Of a stretch of DNA of 64,000 nt, positions 1 to 7,626 are shown one piece after another; position 1 is the stretch's first letter; each line of letters starts with the position of its first letter. The notes below the pieces were generated by a model. It was not told where the DNA came from, searched no databases, and worked only from the letters and a program-made list of their open reading frames with translations. A program made the translations under genes and the position numbers. Location: contig CACPMT010000002.1 of assembly GCA_902635045.1 (NCBI GenBank), positions 175,993 through 239,992 of the forward strand. Reading direction: 5' to 3'. This stretch comes from an uncultured SAR86 cluster bacterium. Its GTDB lineage: Bacteria > Pseudomonadota > Gammaproteobacteria > Magnimaribacterales > AG-339-G14.

Positions 1-1
1 T

Positions 2-1090
2 ATAAAAACAGAAACAGAGGGACAATTTGCTTCAGTTATGTGTCACGAGTTAGCTCATTTAAGTCAAAGACATTATGCAAGGTCCCAACAGAATTCTAAT
101 CCACTAACAAATGCTTTAATTCTTTTAGGAAGCGTTGCGACCGCAGTTGTCACAGCTAATCCTCAGGCAATTCTCATTGCTCCTGCTTTGATTCAGCAGT
201 TAGCAACAAATTACACCAGAGAAAACGAAAGAGAAGCCGATAGAATAGGTTTTAGAAATCTTGTAAACGCAGGTTTTGATCCAAGATCACAATCTCAAAT
301 GTTTCAGATTCTTCAAAAATCTCAAAGTGGAATAAATGAAGAATATTCATATCTCTTTACTCATCCAATTCCAAAAGAAAGAATTACCGATGCAAGAATT
401 AGAGAAGAAAATGTTGATAATCAAATAAATTATAGAAATTCATTAGAATTTTATTTAGTTAAAGCCAGGGCCGAAGTCTATAATTCGAGAAATTTAAATT
501 CTCTTGGAGATTTTTATTCAAATCAAAAGAATAATGAAAATAAAAAAATTAAACTTTACAAGAAATATGGATTATCTTTAGTTTTTAAAGAGCAAAAAAG
601 ATATGAAGAAGCATTTAAAGCTGCAAGAGAATTACTGCAAGAAATTCCATCTAATCTAATTTTTCAAACTAATATTTTAGAAATTCATTTAGCAGAAGGT
701 AATTCTCTAGAAGCTATTTCTGTCGGAGAAAAGCTTTTAAGCGTTAATTCAAATAATTTTTCAATTTCTTACTTTCTTGCTAAAGCCTATATTTTAGACA
801 ATAACCCTGAAAAAGCTGAAGAAATTTTAATTAATTTATCCAAAGAAAACCCTAAAGATCCTTCTGTCTGGTATGAGTTAGCAGAAGCACAAGGTTTAGC
901 AGGAAATATTATTGGCCTTCATAGATCTAGGGCTGAGTATTTTATTCTTACTGGAAGATACGATTCAGCTATATTCCAATTAAGAGAGGGATTAAAGTTG
1001 TCTAAAAATTTTTTTGAAATTAGAGAAAGTATTATCAATAAGCTTGAACAAATTTATAAGACTAAGCGAGCCTTGAAGGATTTAACTTAA
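2..1090 (+). CDS. bepA: BepA-like M48 zinc metalloprotease with TPR tail (5' end outside window)
   Basis: Partial gene whose frame is open from base 2, so the true start lies upstream. Counting from base 2, the zinc motif HELAH has H15, E16 and H19, and the third-ligand motif NEREADRIG follows about 55 residues later; both are typical of peptidase M48. The C-terminal half is helical and repeat-like, fitting the TPR region of BepA/YfgC, a periplasmic protease and chaperone of outer-membrane protein assembly (LptD, BamA quality control). About 363 residues are visible, against roughly 490 in the E. coli protein. The gene is convergent with the HIT gene and only 2 bases from it. LoiP-type M48 proteins are the alternative, but the TPR tail favours BepA. 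Confidence 0.85.
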   Translation: MKTETEGQFASVMCHELAHLSQRHYARSQQNSNPLTNALILLGSVATAVVTANPQAILIAPALIQQLATNYTRENEREADRIGFRNLVNAGFDPRSQSQMFQILQKSQSGINEEYSYLFTHPIPKERITDARIREENVDNQINYRNSLEFYLVKARAEVYNSRNLNSLGDFYSNQKNNENKKIKLYKKYGLSLVFKEQKRYEEAFKAARELLQEIPSNLIFQTNILEIHLAEGNSLEAISVGEKLLSVNSNNFSISYFLAKAYILDNNPEKAEEILINLSKENPKDPSVWYELAEAQGLAGNIIGLHRSRAEYFILTGRYDSAIFQLREGLKLSKNFFEIRESIINKLEQIYKTKRALKDLT

Positions 1091-1120
1091 ATTTATCTAG
1101 GTAAATTTAATTTTTTATTT
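1087..1120 (+). terminator. candidate A/T-stem terminator at the end of bepA
   Basis: A perfect 9-bp inverted repeat (TTAAATTTA at 1087-1095, TAAATTTAA at 1102-1110) with a 6-base loop is followed by a T-rich tract at 1111-1120. The stem has no G-C pair, so its strength is uncertain. It overlaps the bepA stop and also the last codons of the opposing HIT gene, so the two convergent genes share these bases. Confidence 0.4.
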
Positions 1121-1437
1121 CCAGCTAGCAAATGAATATGGAGATGAAAAACTGTTTGTCCTGCTTTTTCTCCATTGTTTATTACGATGTTAAAAGCGTC
1201 TTCAACATTTAGTTTTCTAGACATATTGCCTGCTACTAACATTAAATGGCCTAGTAGACTTAAATCTTCTTCCTGAGCATCAGAAAGCTTTGATAACGGC
1301 TTTTTTGGAATAATTAGTAAATGAATAGGGGCTTGAGGATTGATATCATTAATTACAATACACATTTCATCTTCGTAAACAATTTCCGAAGGTATTTCCT
1401 TTTCAATTATTTTTTGAAAAATTGATTTACTAACCAT
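1093..1437 (-). CDS. hinT: HIT family nucleotide hydrolase (HinT-like)
   Basis: A 114-residue protein of normal HIT length. The histidine triad reads HLHIHLLAG near the C-terminus (H98, H100, H102), where H100 would be the nucleophile. HinT-type enzymes hydrolyse purine nucleoside phosphoramidates such as AMP-lysine in the cytosol. Its start overlaps the end of fluC by 8 bases, so the two are probably co-transcribed. The family call is secure. The exact subgroup is inferred from the short single-domain length and the absence of Fhit or GalT features. Confidence 0.9.
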   Translation of the reverse strand: MVSKSIFQKIIEKEIPSEIVYEDEMCIVINDINPQAPIHLLIIPKKPLSKLSDAQEEDLSLLGHLMLVAGNMSRKLNVEDAFNIVINNGEKAGQTVFHLHIHLLAGNKKLNLPR

Positions 1438-1795
1438 TATAAAAAATCTTAAAACCTAAATATGTTGAAAACAAGCATAAAAATACTGTAAAAAAAGTAT
1501 AAACAAGAAATATTAAAAAGCTTTCGTCGTTATAGAACACAAAAGCCTCTTTAGTAAATGCTGAGAATGTAGTGAATGCCCCCAAAAAACCTATAGCAAA
1601 AAAATTATTTATGAATAATGCATTTTCTTCTTCTTGATTAGAAATAAAATAACCAATCAAAAAACATCCTAACAAATTAACTAAAAAGGTCCCCAAAGGA
1701 ATGCTAAATAAAACAAATTGTGAAAAGTAATTTGAAAAATAAAATCTGAGAGTTGCCCCCAAAGCTCCACCGAGTCCTATTAAAAAATAAGTCAT
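1430..1795 (-). CDS. crcB: fluoride channel FluC/CrcB
   Basis: A small 121-residue membrane protein with four hydrophobic helices. It shows the family signatures GGALGATLRF at the N-terminus, a GTFLVNLLGCFLIG helix and the GFLGAFTTFSAF stretch, in which the polar T/S/F residues line the fluoride path. Fluc proteins act as dual-topology dimers that export F- from the cytoplasm. The start codon lies just downstream of tRNA-Lys on the same strand. I see no fluoride riboswitch in the short leader, which is taken up by the tRNA. Only one copy is present, as expected for the homodimeric form. Confidence 0.93.
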   Translation of the reverse strand: MTYFLIGLGGALGATLRFYFSNYFSQFVLFSIPLGTFLVNLLGCFLIGYFISNQEEENALFINNFFAIGFLGAFTTFSAFTKEAFVFYNDESFLIFLVYTFFTVFLCLFSTYLGFKIFYNG

Positions 1796-1802
1796 TTTAA
1801 AT

Positions 1803-1878
1803 TGGTGGGTCGTATAGGATTCGAACCTATGACCAATTGATTAAAAGCCAACTGCTCTACCAACTGAGCTAACGACCC
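1803..1878 (-). tRNA. tRNA-Lys (anticodon TTT), CCA encoded
   Basis: The reverse complement folds as a 76-nt cloverleaf: acceptor arm GGGTCGT pairing with ACGACCC, D-arm TAGCTCAGTTGGTAGAGC, anticodon loop CTTTTAA (anticodon TTT), T-arm with GGTTCGAATCC, discriminator A and encoded CCA at 1803-1805. It is nearly identical to E. coli tRNA-Lys. It lies just downstream of cpoB on the same strand, the same neighbour relationship as E. coli cpoB-lysT. Confidence 0.98.
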
Positions 1879-1899
1879 AATTTTAGAAATTATATCAAA

Positions 1900-2595
1900 T
1901 CAACTTTTGAATTTGAGTAATTCTTGTTCAGATAAAATTGAGGAACCTGACTCAGGGTAATTTAGTATTACTCTCTCAAAAAAAGCAATAGCTTCTTCGT
2001 TTTTTTCTAACTTTATAGAAATTAGGCCTAACTTATAAAGAGATACAGGAACTCTCTCATGATCAGGAAAATTATTAATCAATGATAAATATGTCTCGTA
2101 AGCATCCTCATTCATTTCTTGAAGAAAATATATTTCAGCTAACCAGAAATAGGAATCTACCAAATAAGCTCCTTTTGGATATGACAGAATTAAAAACCTT
2201 AAATTTTCTGCTGCTTCTGAATATCTAGAATTATCTATTAACTTTAAAGTATTGGACCATAAAGTAAATTCTTCTTCTTCACCATCTTTTTCAATTAATT
2301 CAGCTAAAGGGTTATTTAATTCAATTTTTTCTTCAACTACTTCCTCTTCTTTTGATAATAAAATTATTGCTTCCAGCTCATGGATTCTCTTGTCTAAATC
2401 AACGTATCTCGCTTGATTAGATTCATCTAATTTTTGAACTTCAAATGTATTTGAATCTATTTGATTGGATAGTCTAGCTAATTCATTTTCTAAATTTTCA
2501 ATTTTTTCTAATATTAAATCTAAAGAATCATTATTTGCCTGTGCACTTACTGTAACGGCAATAAATAAAAATAAGAAAACAAAATTTTTCATCAA
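1900..2595 (-). CDS. cpoB: CpoB/YbgF, Tol-Pal associated coordinator protein
   Basis: 231 residues. An N-terminal signal peptide ends around the AQA motif, followed by a heptad-rich trimerisation coiled coil (about residues 25-75). An acidic linker comes next, then a C-terminal TPR domain (about 110-231) with repeated YxxAxxxF and NFPDHERVPVSLYKLG-type elements. In E. coli CpoB links PBP1B/LpoB activity to Tol-driven outer-membrane constriction. It is the last protein gene of the tol-pal run, 10 bases after pal, and is followed by tRNA-Lys. The identification rests on domain order plus position. Confidence 0.9.
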   Translation of the reverse strand: MMKNFVFLFLFIAVTVSAQANNDSLDLILEKIENLENELARLSNQIDSNTFEVQKLDESNQARYVDLDKRIHELEAIILLSKEEEVVEEKIELNNPLAELIEKDGEEEEFTLWSNTLKLIDNSRYSEAAENLRFLILSYPKGAYLVDSYFWLAEIYFLQEMNEDAYETYLSLINNFPDHERVPVSLYKLGLISIKLEKNEEAIAFFERVILNYPESGSSILSEQELLKFKS

Positions 2596-2605
2596 TCTTA
2601 GAATA

Positions 2606-3073
2606 TTAGAATAAAGATATCTCTACCCTTCTATTTTTTTTCCAAGCATTTTCATTTGAATTGATATCTATCGGTTTCTCTTCTCCATATGAAATTACCT
2701 TAATTTTAGATGAAGAAACGCCTTTGATTATTAAGTAATTTTTAACTTCTATTGCCCTTTTTTCTCCAAGAGCAAGGTTATATTCTCTTGTTCCTCTCTC
2801 ATCGCAGTGGCCTTCTAATCTAATTGCTTTAGCATTTTTTGCAAAATCAACATATTTAGTGATGAGATCTTTAGAATCAGAGCTTAATGAAGCTTTATCA
2901 AATTCAAAATAAATTAAATCATCTAGATTAGTATCAATTTTTTCAACAGATGCATATTCATCGCTCTCTGCAGAAGCATAGCTAGTTGACGTTACCAAAT
3001 CTGAAACTTGAGTTGCACATCCGACTATTAAGGGAAATATGCTTAATATGATTATTTTTTTGTATGTTTTCAT
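2606..3073 (-). CDS. pal: Pal, peptidoglycan-associated lipoprotein
   Basis: 155 residues. The signal sequence ends in a lipobox (LIVGC, lipidated Cys at 19). It is followed by a short linker and an OmpA-C domain from about residue 50. The peptidoglycan-binding core is visible as [21 protein letters not shown], in which the Asp and Arg contact meso-diaminopimelate. This anchors the outer membrane to the wall and receives TolB at the division site. It lies between tolB and cpoB as in most gammaproteobacteria. An AGGAG ribosome site sits 8 bases before the ATG. Confidence 0.96.
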   Translation of the reverse strand: [155 protein letters not shown]

Positions 3074-3089
3074 TAGAACTCCTTAATTA

Positions 3090-3095
3090 ATTATA
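3090..3095 (-). promoter_or_regulatory. possible -10 element upstream of pal
   Basis: In the 61-base tolB-pal spacer the minus strand carries a perfect TATAAT about 17 bases before the pal start and just ahead of its AGGAG. No good -35 stands at the right distance; the nearest TTGTCA is 21 bases away. This is the longest spacer in the tol run, so a separate pal-cpoB promoter is plausible, but AT-rich DNA makes chance matches common. Confidence 0.3.
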
Positions 3096-3134
3096 AATTA
3101 ATTACAATTATTAATTTGACAAATGTGTAACGCT

Positions 3135-4400
3135 TTAGTTCATGAAAGGTGACCATGCAGGTTCTCTTACAGATCCTAGTTTTACTGGTAATGTGAATTT
3201 TGATTTTCCATCTAAGGTAAGGCCTGCTAAGTAACCCTGAGTATTATTTTTTGTAGCATATATTATTATATTTCCATTTGGAGAAATCGTTGGAGATTCA
3301 TCCAAAGTAGTTTTAGATATAGTATTTATAAATCTACTTTTTAGTTTTTTTGTTCCAATATGGAAAACTCCATTATTTCCATGAACAAGCACAATATCTT
3401 TTCCATCGGGGAAGTAACTTGCTCTGGCGTTATAATCACCATCTAAGGTGACTCTTTTTATTCTATTCGAGGAAATAGTTAGTTCGTAAATTTGGGGAGA
3501 GCCGGATCTGTTTGAAGTGAAAAGCAGTTTTTTACTATTTGGTGACCAAGCAGGTTCTGTATCAATCCCATAATGAGTTGTGTGCCTCGATATTTTTTTA
3601 TTTCTGAGATTATAAATATAAATATCAGGATTACCTGATAATGACATTACAAAAGCTAGTTTTTTATTATCTGGCGACCAAACCGGAGCGCTATTACTTA
3701 GACCAAGTGTTTTGATAGGCTCTCTATCGCCTGAAAACAAATCTTGCATATAAATTTCTGGAAAACCTTTTTCAAAAGAAACATATGCTAATTTTTTTAA
3801 ATCTGAAGACCAGGAAGGCGACATTAAAGGAGCTTCGGACTCAAATAGAACTTGCTCATCAGATCCATCTATATCTGAAACACAAATTTTGTACTTATCT
3901 TTTGAAGGATTAAGAATATAGGCAATTTTTGTATTAAAAACTCCATTTAAACCTGTTATTGATTTATAAACGCGATTACTAATTACTTTGGAAATTTCTT
4001 CTTTTTCTGAATATTTACCTGAAATATCTCCTCTTAAAATTAATTTATTTAAAGAAATATTAAAAACGAAATATTCAATACGAATCAATTCTGAATTATT
4101 CTCTTGGAAACTTCCTAAGACGACATAGTCCACATTTAAAATTTTCCAATCTCTATTGAAAAAATTTTTTTCTGAGCTTGGAAAAGATAGCATTTCTTCT
4201 TTTGGTAACGCCTTAAATTCTCCAAATAAAGTAAGGTTGTCCTGAATGAGAAAAGAAATAGACTCACCTTCATTCAAATTGGATTTGAATGGTACCACTG
4301 CAATTTTAGGTAAATCTTTTGAGCCCTGAGAAATTTCGATTTTTAATTTAGCTTCAATTGTTAAAGAAAGAAAAACAAAAAAGAGAAGAAAATATTTCAT
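3135..4400 (-). CDS. tolB: TolB, Tol-Pal system beta-propeller
   Basis: 421 residues, close to the usual length of about 430. A signal peptide (residues 1-17) is followed by an N-terminal alpha/beta domain to about residue 150. A six-bladed propeller then follows, built from PD40 repeats with recurring SPxWSPD-type blades (APVWSPDNKKLAFVMS, EPAWSPNSKKLLFTSN and similar). TolB is periplasmic; its N-terminal tail and D1 domain contact TolA and its propeller binds Pal. It follows tolA with a 4-base gap and precedes pal. Confidence 0.97.
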   Translation of the reverse strand: MKYFLLFFVFLSLTIEAKLKIEISQGSKDLPKIAVVPFKSNLNEGESISFLIQDNLTLFGEFKALPKEEMLSFPSSEKNFFNRDWKILNVDYVVLGSFQENNSELIRIEYFVFNISLNKLILRGDISGKYSEKEEISKVISNRVYKSITGLNGVFNTKIAYILNPSKDKYKICVSDIDGSDEQVLFESEAPLMSPSWSSDLKKLAYVSFEKGFPEIYMQDLFSGDREPIKTLGLSNSAPVWSPDNKKLAFVMSLSGNPDIYIYNLRNKKISRHTTHYGIDTEPAWSPNSKKLLFTSNRSGSPQIYELTISSNRIKRVTLDGDYNARASYFPDGKDIVLVHGNNGVFHIGTKKLKSRFINTISKTTLDESPTISPNGNIIIYATKNNTQGYLAGLTLDGKSKFTLPVKLGSVREPAWSPFMN

Positions 4401-4404
4401 AAAA

Positions 4405-5016
4405 TTAATTCTTTGACTTAAAAACTAAATTAAAAGATCGAAAGTTTCTCTCAAAATATTTTCTGTCTAAACCAATTACTTCTGTTATGAAAGAAATACT
4501 AGATAATGCTGCCAAAGCAGATTCGTCAAAAACTTTATCTCCACTTGAGGAAATTAAATCATAACTCAAGATTTCTCCAGACGGAGCTAAATTAATCACA
4601 AACTCTGATTGTATATTTTTGTTCCCTAGAGAAGGTTTTTTCCAAATTGAATTTATCCTATCTTGAATAAGAGCAATTGTTATTTGAACTTCTCTTCTTT
4701 CTTTAAGTAATTTAGTCTCAGCGATTTGGTCTTCTAACTTTCTTTTCGAGTCAAAATTGAGTTGTTTTTTTTTATCAACTTTTAAATCTTCAATTAATTC
4801 TTTTTTTTGAATATTTTTTTCTATCGATTCATTTTTTATATTTTCAATTTTTTTTAAATTATTTTCTTTCTCTATTGGAAAAGTTACAAATTCTATTGGA
4901 ATCGTATTTATTCTGTCTTTTTGTGGAACAAAAATTGAAAAATCTATTGTAAGTATGGCTAATAAGAATAGATGAACGAAAATAGAATTTAAAAACCCTA
5001 CAAAAGAATTAGTCAT
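4405..5016 (-). CDS. tolA: TolA, short form
   Basis: 203 residues, about half of E. coli TolA (421). One N-terminal membrane helix (about 8-30) includes the SxxxH-type face that meets TolQR. A highly charged Lys/Glu helix of only about 70 residues replaces the long domain II. A TonB-like C-terminal domain (about 105-203) carries the ISSSGDKVFDESALAALS motif. Sequence divergence is high, so the call leans on architecture and on its place between tolR and tolB; it overlaps tolR by 8 bases. The short spacer implies a narrower periplasmic reach than in E. coli. Confidence 0.87.
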   Translation of the reverse strand: MTNSFVGFLNSIFVHLFLLAILTIDFSIFVPQKDRINTIPIEFVTFPIEKENNLKKIENIKNESIEKNIQKKELIEDLKVDKKKQLNFDSKRKLEDQIAETKLLKERREVQITIALIQDRINSIWKKPSLGNKNIQSEFVINLAPSGEILSYDLISSSGDKVFDESALAALSSISFITEVIGLDRKYFERNFRSFNLVFKSKN

Positions 5017-5443
5017 TTATAGGCTCAGTAATAAAATTTATCGAATCAGGTTTTAATTCTTGCAATAAAGACATTAATTTTGCGACTTCTCCAAAAATTA
5101 CTCCTTTATCCGCTCTTATGTAAACCTCAATCGCATTATTATTATTAAGAATCTTCATAAGCTCCTCTTTAAGCTCAACTATAGAAAAAGGTTTATTTTT
5201 CGTAGATTCAAGATCTAAATAAAAATCACCGATAGAGCTTATAGAAATAGTAATATTTTCTAAATTTGCTTTTTTTACAGGTTGCGATTCAACATTAGGA
5301 AGTTCGACATCTATTCCCTGGATCATAAAAGGAGCTGTCACCATAAAAATGACGAGAAGAACTAACATTACATCAACATATGGAATTACATTTATTTCCG
5401 TAAGATATCTTCTTTTTTTTGAAGAGATCATGTTAAGAATCAT
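5009..5443 (-). CDS. tolR: TolR, ExbD/TolR family proton-channel subunit
   Basis: 144 residues. The N-terminal EINVIPYVDVMLVLLVIFMV segment is the family's single membrane helix, with the proton-carrying Asp at residue 24 (equivalent to E. coli D23). A periplasmic domain then carries IRADKGVIFGEVAKLM. With TolQ it forms the stator that energises TolA. Two ATG codons are possible (5443 and 5431), neither with a clear ribosome site. The first is kept; it overlaps tolQ by 11 bases. Confidence 0.95.
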   Translation of the reverse strand: MILNMISSKKRRYLTEINVIPYVDVMLVLLVIFMVTAPFMIQGIDVELPNVESQPVKKANLENITISISSIGDFYLDLESTKNKPFSIVELKEELMKILNNNNAIEVYIRADKGVIFGEVAKLMSLLQELKPDSINFITEPIND

Positions 5444-6077
5444 TTTTAGAAAGAATTATTAAAAATTCTTCACTAAAATTTAAATAATTTTTTAAGATTT
5501 TATCGATGTTATTTACATTCCAGTTATATGATATTAATGCTGGTATCGCGGTAAATAAACCTAAAGCAGTTGCAACCAGCGCTTCTGAAATTCCAGGAGC
5601 TACTACTGTAATCGAAACTTGTGTTAACTGAGACAAGCCCCCAAATGCGTTCATTATTCCCCACACGGTCCCAAATAAACCAATAAATGGGCTTGCAGAT
5701 GCAACTGTAGACAAAAAAGAAAGTCTATTATCCAACTGTTCTTCATGACGAGATATTGTTATTTCCATAGCTTTTTTTGAATTTTCTAAAGAGTTAGATT
5801 TTTGATATTCATCAAAACCAACGAAAAATATTTGTTCTAATCCTATCTTGTTTTTCTTTTTGGAAATATCTAGAAATAAAATATCTAATTTTTTTTCAGA
5901 CCAAAAGAATTTTTCAAAGGAAAAAATATCTTTTTTTGCTCTGCTAAGTGTCATCCAACGCTCAAATATTATCCACCATGAACTCAAAGAGGCTAAAACT
6001 AAAATTATCATAACAGCTTGGACAACAATGCTGGCTTGCGAAAACATTGAAAAAATATCTAATTCAAATGAATTCAA
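5433..6077 (-). CDS. tolQ: TolQ, MotA/TolQ/ExbB proton channel
   Basis: 214 residues with three membrane helices: one near residues 12-38 and a pair in the C-terminal half. The family signature runs through ASPFIGLFGTVWGIMNAFGGL and then VAPGISEALVATALGLFTAIPA, containing the Thr/Ala residues that line the proton path next to TolR. It forms the inner-membrane motor of the Tol-Pal system. It overlaps ybgC by 4 bases upstream and tolR by 11 downstream, so the whole run looks like one transcript. Confidence 0.96.
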   Translation of the reverse strand: MNSFELDIFSMFSQASIVVQAVMIILVLASLSSWWIIFERWMTLSRAKKDIFSFEKFFWSEKKLDILFLDISKKKNKIGLEQIFFVGFDEYQKSNSLENSKKAMEITISRHEEQLDNRLSFLSTVASASPFIGLFGTVWGIMNAFGGLSQLTQVSITVVAPGISEALVATALGLFTAIPALISYNWNVNNIDKILKNYLNFSEEFLIILSKNDS

Positions 6078-6475
6078 TTTGTCTCCTTAATCATATTGTT
6101 TAAAAGCTTCTCAGGTACAAGCATAGGTTTTTTTGATAAAGAATGAATCGAACCACAAAATATCTCTGCTTCACAAACCTTCTCTGAATCAAAATTGTAA
6201 ATTGTTTGTGAAAAGTTAAAACTGACTTTCTTAACTTTTTTCAAACAGGTTTGAATTTTTATCAATTCGTCTAATTTTACTGGTTTTAAGTATTCAATAA
6301 TAACTTTTCTAACAATAAATATTATTCCTATGTCCATTAACTCTTTTTGTTCGTATCCTAATGATCGTAAATATTCTGTTCTTGCTCGCTCACAAAATTT
6401 AAGATAATTTGCATAATAAACTACACCTTGCGCGTCTGTATCTTCGTAATAAACTCTGTAATCTATTGAATGCAT
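6074..6475 (-). CDS. ybgC: YbgC-family acyl-CoA thioesterase
   Basis: 133 residues, a single hotdog fold. The motif YYEDTDAQGVVYYANY is diagnostic of the YbgC/4HBT group, with D14 as the expected catalytic Asp. YbgC hydrolyses short acyl-CoA or acyl-ACP and is almost always the first gene of the tol-pal operon, as here. The upstream neighbour 3 bases away is the small nuclease gene rather than ruvB, which is its usual partner. Identification is firm; the natural substrate is not known for the family. Confidence 0.94.
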   Translation of the reverse strand: MHSIDYRVYYEDTDAQGVVYYANYLKFCERARTEYLRSLGYEQKELMDIGIIFIVRKVIIEYLKPVKLDELIKIQTCLKKVKKVSFNFSQTIYNFDSEKVCEAEIFCGSIHSLSKKPMLVPEKLLNNMIKETN

Positions 6476-6478
6476 GAA

Positions 6479-6889
6479 TTATTTTTGGTGAGATTCTATA
6501 TCTTCACTATAAAGAGTTTTTAAAATAAAAATAAAATCACTCCAAGATAAATCGCAAGTGTTATGGTTATTTTTTTCTAGGTTGGTGTTAATAGTATAAA
6601 GAGGCACCCTCACCTTTATAGGCCTATTGTTAAATTTATAAATTAAAGCCGGCAAACCTCTATCTTTTGCGGAGTCTAAAACTTGTAACCACCATTTCTC
6701 TACCGGCTCATTACCTTGACCATAACGTTTGCACTCTAAATACCAATTTCCAAGAATTAAATCTGGAAGAAACTTTTCTCTTGTTTGTTCTAATATTCTT
6801 TTGAGCGGTTTTGTTAAATTTAATTCTTTATTGAGAGAATTTGCTATTTCTCTCTCAAATGCAGCTCCTTTATTTCTAGAATTAGTCAT
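6479..6889 (-). CDS. small PD-(D/E)XK nuclease, possible Holliday junction resolvase-like
   Basis: 136 residues with no signal peptide or membrane helix. The N-terminus NKGAAFEREIAN is like the GxxxEre helix of archaeal Hjc/VRR-type nucleases. It is followed by LPDLIL and YLECKRYG, giving E12, D43, E52 and K54: the E...D-X8-ExK arrangement of the PD-(D/E)XK fold. A Trp-rich basic segment (KWWLQVL) and a charged C-terminus follow. It sits exactly between yebC and ybgC, where ruvC-ruvA-ruvB lie in most gammaproteobacteria, 6 bases after yebC. I infer a structure-selective or phage-type endonuclease; the fold is fairly clear but the substrate is unknown. Confidence 0.6.
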   Translation of the reverse strand: MTNSRNKGAAFEREIANSLNKELNLTKPLKRILEQTREKFLPDLILGNWYLECKRYGQGNEPVEKWWLQVLDSAKDRGLPALIYKFNNRPIKVRVPLYTINTNLEKNNHNTCDLSWSDFIFILKTLYSEDIESHQK

Positions 6890-6895
6890 GTTCGT

Positions 6896-7624
6896 TTAAA
6901 AATCTTTTGAAAATTCAGCATTTGAATGAACATTTTGTACATCATCAAGATCGTCTAAATTTTCTAAGAGCTTAATTACTTTTTCAGAAGTATCGCCATC
7001 TAATTCAACATTTATAGAGGCATTCATTACTACTTCACTTTCTTCTATTTCAATTGTTTGAGAATCTAATGCTTCTTTTACGGCGGGTAAATTTTCAACG
7101 TCCATATTTATTAATGTTTTTCCATCTTCTAAAGGTTCTAAATCTTCTATGCCAGACGGAATTAGGAGGTCTAATAATTTATCTTCATCTGAATCTTTAA
7201 CAATAATTTGTCCTATTTTTTTAAATAAATATGATACAGATCCATCCGTTCCTAAACTTCCCCCAGATTTAGAAAAAGCATGCCTTACTTCTGCAACAGT
7301 TCTATTTCTATTATCGGTCATAGTCTCTACTAAAATAGCCACTCCACCAGGGCCATAGCCCTCATATAAAACTTCTTCTAAATTTTCAGATTCAGTATCT
7401 CCAGCACCTCTAGATACCGCTCTCTCAATAGTATCTTTAGGCATATTTGACCTAAATGCTCTATCTAAAGCTAGTCTCAATCTTGGATTGTCAGCGGCAT
7501 CTGGACCACCTAGTCTCGCAGCAACAGTTATCTCTCTAATTAATTTCGAAAAGACTTTTTGTCGTTTTTCATCCTGTCTTCCCTTTTGATGCTTAATATT
7601 AGCCCACTTAGAATGTCCAGCCAT
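6896..7624 (-). CDS. yebC: YebC/PmpR family protein (TACO1-like)
   Basis: 242 residues, the normal length. It starts with the invariant AGHSKWANIKHQKGRQD and carries YEGYGPGGVAILVETMTDNRNRT, the hallmarks of the family. Members are described both as DNA-binding regulators (PmpR, YebC) and as translation factors easing ribosomes through proline stretches (TACO1, YebC2). It directly follows aspS with a 2-base gap, the usual gammaproteobacterial order. Confidence 0.97.
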   Translation of the reverse strand: MAGHSKWANIKHQKGRQDEKRQKVFSKLIREITVAARLGGPDAADNPRLRLALDRAFRSNMPKDTIERAVSRGAGDTESENLEEVLYEGYGPGGVAILVETMTDNRNRTVAEVRHAFSKSGGSLGTDGSVSYLFKKIGQIIVKDSDEDKLLDLLIPSGIEDLEPLEDGKTLINMDVENLPAVKEALDSQTIEIEESEVVMNASINVELDGDTSEKVIKLLENLDDLDDVQNVHSNAEFSKDF

Positions 7625-7626
7625 AT

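Noticed and set aside
1796-1899. Fluoride riboswitch ahead of crcB
   Set aside because: The leader is entirely tRNA-Lys plus about 7 bases; no crcB motif is visible.
5848-6090. Open frame of 80 codons on the plus strand inside tolQ
   Set aside because: It is antisense to a well-supported gene, has no recognisable motif and a low-complexity composition; the same holds for the other antisense frames in aspS, fmdB, dnaB, murF and petB.
6479-6889. Prophage remnant carrying the small nuclease
   Set aside because: No integrase, repeats, tRNA junction or other phage gene is adjacent, and the neighbours are in their normal operon order with tight spacing.
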